Shown: positions 62,332 through 64,000 of the stretch, in pieces
Layout: every line of letters starts with the position of its first letter
Numbering within the stretch: the first letter of the stretch is position 1
NCBI RefSeq assembly: GCF_016864235.1
Contig: NZ_CP045732.1
Location: 992,001 to 1,056,000 of the forward strand
DNA from: Legionella sp. MW5194
GTDB taxonomy: Bacteria > Pseudomonadota > Gammaproteobacteria > Legionellales > Legionellaceae
Direction: 5' to 3'
Length of the DNA stretch: 64,000 nt
Notes under the pieces: model-generated
Database searches by the model: none
Seen by the model: the letters and a program-made list of their open reading frames with translations, nothing else
What the model was told of the DNA's origin: nothing
Made by a program: the position numbers and the translations under genes

Positions 62332-63471
62332 ATGAAACTGAAACGCTTTGTTGCACCTGATACTCGCACTGCCATGCAGCAGATTAAGACGGCGTTTGGC
62401 CCGGATGCTGTCATATTGTCCAGCAGCCGGGTGGATAACGGCGTTGAAGTGGTGGCAGCCATTGATTACGACGAAACTGTATTGAGTGCGGAGGCGGCTG
62501 TAGCAAGTGCCGAACCCCCACCATTACCTGCCATTAAACCAGTGGAGTCGCCGCTCGATGAAATGCGGCAGGAAATCCAGACGCTGCGCGGCATGCTGGA
62601 AGCGCAAATTCGTGGCCATGGCGGCCAGGGCGAACCCCTGCATGCGGTGTTGATGCAAAAACTGCTTTATCTGGGTGTCAGTCAGCGAACGGCCGCGGCA
62701 CTGGTCAGCGGCGTCAGTCCCACACTGAATCAGCAAAAAGGCTGGCAGCAGGTATTGAACGATTTTTCCATGCGCCTTCCCATTTATGATTCCCGCCGCA
62801 TTGAAGAAGGGGGTGTTTACGCCTTTGTCGGGCCGACCGGGGTTGGGAAGACGACCACCCTGGCGAAAGTGGCCGCGCGCTTTGTATTGCGTTTCGGCGC
62901 TGAAAACCTGGGCCTGGTTACCATGGACACTTACCGCATTGCTGCAGAAGAACAGCTGCTGCTTTATGGCAAAATTTTAGGGGTACAGGTCTGCGTGGCG
63001 CAGGATGACGTGTCTTTAAGCCGCGTTATCCGGCAACTCAGCAATAAAAAGTTGGTCCTGATTGATACGGCAGGTATGAATCCAGCCGATGAACGGGTTG
63101 CCCAACAAATGGATTTGCTGAGCACCAAACTTCATTCCATTGCTACGGTCCTGGTTTTACCGGCTACCAGCCATTATCAGGTGATTGCCGATGCCATTCA
63201 GCGGTATCAGGCCAATCGGGTCGAGCAGTGCATCATCACCAAGCTTGACGAAGCCTTGGCTTTAGGCGGCATATTGAGCGCGGTAACGGAGGCGCGGCTG
63301 GGGGTGAGTTACCTCACTCATGGCCAGCGGGTACCCGAAGACATCAAAATGGCAACAAGGCATCAATTAATTGAGCAGCTGGCGGAGCAAGGCCAGGCCA
63401 TGCAGCAACGGATCGAACTGGAAGGTGCGGCCATGCAACAGGCGGCGAGGGGGGTGTATGTCGAAAGTTAA
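62332..63471 (+). CDS. flhF: SRP-like GTPase FlhF (flagellar positioning)
   Basis: 379 residues with N-terminal basic B domain (KRFVAPDTRTAMQQIKTAFGPDAVILSS), N domain and G domain: VGPTGVGKTTTLAKVA (P-loop), TMDTYRIAAEEQL, LIDTAGMNP and TKLDEALALGG. It places the flagellum at the cell pole and recruits the first assembly proteins. GTGGAGA precedes the ATG. Overlaps flhG by 14 bases, the usual FlhF-FlhG pairing. Confidence 0.95.
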   Translation: MKLKRFVAPDTRTAMQQIKTAFGPDAVILSSSRVDNGVEVVAAIDYDETVLSAEAAVASAEPPPLPAIKPVESPLDEMRQEIQTLRGMLEAQIRGHGGQGEPLHAVLMQKLLYLGVSQRTAAALVSGVSPTLNQQKGWQQVLNDFSMRLPIYDSRRIEEGGVYAFVGPTGVGKTTTLAKVAARFVLRFGAENLGLVTMDTYRIAAEEQLLLYGKILGVQVCVAQDDVSLSRVIRQLSNKKLVLIDTAGMNPADERVAQQMDLLSTKLHSIATVLVLPATSHYQVIADAIQRYQANRVEQCIITKLDEALALGGILSAVTEARLGVSYLTHGQRVPEDIKMATRHQLIEQLAEQGQAMQQRIELEGAAMQQAARGVYVES

Positions 63472-64000
63472 ACAAGGCGGTGAAGTCGGCAATCAGGCCG
63501 ACGGATTGCGCAATATCAGCCGCTCCAAACCGGTCAAAGTCATTGCCGTTTCTGCCGGGAAGGGCGGGGTTGGCAAAAGCAATGTGTCTGTTAACCTGGC
63601 CGTGGCGCTTGCTCAGAAGGATAAAAAAGTGCTGCTCCTGGACGCCGATTTGGGATTGGCCAACATTGACATCATGCTGGGGCTGCACACCAAATTCAAT
63701 TTATCCCACGTGATTCAGGGCATCTGCAATTTAACGGACATCATGCTGACCGGCCCCTATGACATTAAAGTGATACCGGCTGCTTCCGGTACGGAATACA
63801 TGACCCAGCTCAGCGCAGCCGAGCATGCTGGCATTATTGATGCATTCAATGAGCTAACGGATGACTTTGATTACATGATCATCGATACGGCGGCCGGCAT
63901 TTCCGATACTGTGCTAAGCTTTACTCGATCGTCGCAGGAAATTATTGTGGTGGTCTGTGATGAACCCACTTCGTTAACGGATGCTTATGCTTTAATCAAA
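63458..64000 (+). CDS. flhG: MinD-like ATPase FlhG/FleN (3' end outside window)
   Basis: Starts ATG 63458 inside the flhF end and stays open to the right edge (181 codons). Deviant Walker A SAGKGGVGKSNVSVNLA, switch LLDADLGLANIDIMLGL and IIDTAAGISDTV mark the FlhG/FleN/YlxH family, which limits flagellar number by controlling FlhF and, through FleQ, flagellar transcription. The preceding GKGG lysine pair and DAD Asp are intact. fliA and motility genes may follow outside the window. Confidence 0.92.
   Translation, partial: MSKVKQGGEVGNQADGLRNISRSKPVKVIAVSAGKGGVGKSNVSVNLAVALAQKDKKVLLLDADLGLANIDIMLGLHTKFNLSHVIQGICNLTDIMLTGPYDIKVIPAASGTEYMTQLSAAEHAGIIDAFNELTDDFDYMIIDTAAGISDTVLSFTRSSQEIIVVVCDEPTSLTDAYALIK

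Noticed and set aside
1-64000. CRISPR arrays, prophage, transposons or a defence island
   Set aside because: No spaced direct repeats, integrase, transposase or restriction genes were found on reading both strands.

Overview
The window is typical of a Legionellaceae chromosome (Gammaproteobacteria). The evidence is the gene content: a LetS/BarA-type hybrid kinase, a bdhA-patD-like operon, tandem PilE-type pilins next to a PPi-dependent phosphofructokinase and letS, an F-box/choline-kinase protein like the effector LicA, and several large or modular proteins with the look of Dot/Icm effectors. Gene density is high, with many 1-20 base overlaps. I saw no rRNA, tRNA, CRISPR array, insertion sequence or prophage. 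Assignments rest on motif reading and remembered family features; no database search was run.

Layout. 1-2829: 3' part of a Suf iron-sulfur operon (sufS partial, sufU, sufT-like) running into epmA. 2826-8354 (minus): two nucleotide-sugar-epimerase-like proteins, a lone AddB-like nuclease with a probable Fe-S cluster, and two small membrane proteins. 8498-12107: pilU, a LegA5-like kinase/ankyrin effector candidate and a small secreted protein. 12115-17226 (minus): motAB, the ketone-body/PHB operon bdhA-patD-adc, and a glycine-zipper lipoprotein. 17384-24738: dapA, a very short BamC-like lipoprotein, a QEGLA-type putative metallopeptidase, a glutathionyl-hydroquinone reductase, fdxA, yoaA, tsaB, a Trm112-like protein and kdsB. 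24739-30479: a 954-residue coiled-coil protein with a possible PmrA box, an APC amino-acid permease, a small hydrophobic protein, yjbQ and bolA. 30744-32407: three tandem type IV pilins, the first two each behind a sigma-54-like promoter. 32436-38014: pfp, letS, gltX.

38101-55281 is the more accessory half: a truncated dual-specificity-phosphatase remnant, selO, an adenosine-deaminase-like enzyme, a GNAT enzyme, a secreted beta-helix protein behind a near-perfect palindrome, small secreted cysteine proteins, the LicA-like F-box protein, a dsbD without its N-terminal domain, a candidate CE-clan cysteine protease (deubiquitinase-like), a solute-binding protein, a hairpin-membrane protein with an acidic tail, and a DprE1/DprE2-like pair.

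55370-64000: a flagellar operon fliM-fliN-fliO-fliP-fliQ-fliR-flhB-flhA-flhF-flhG (last gene cut by the window edge), headed by a consensus sigma-54 promoter. Together the window joins motility (type IV pili, flagellar export, MotAB), the LetS transmission switch, storage-polymer metabolism and putative host-directed effectors. This fits the Legionella alternation between intracellular replication and motile transmission.
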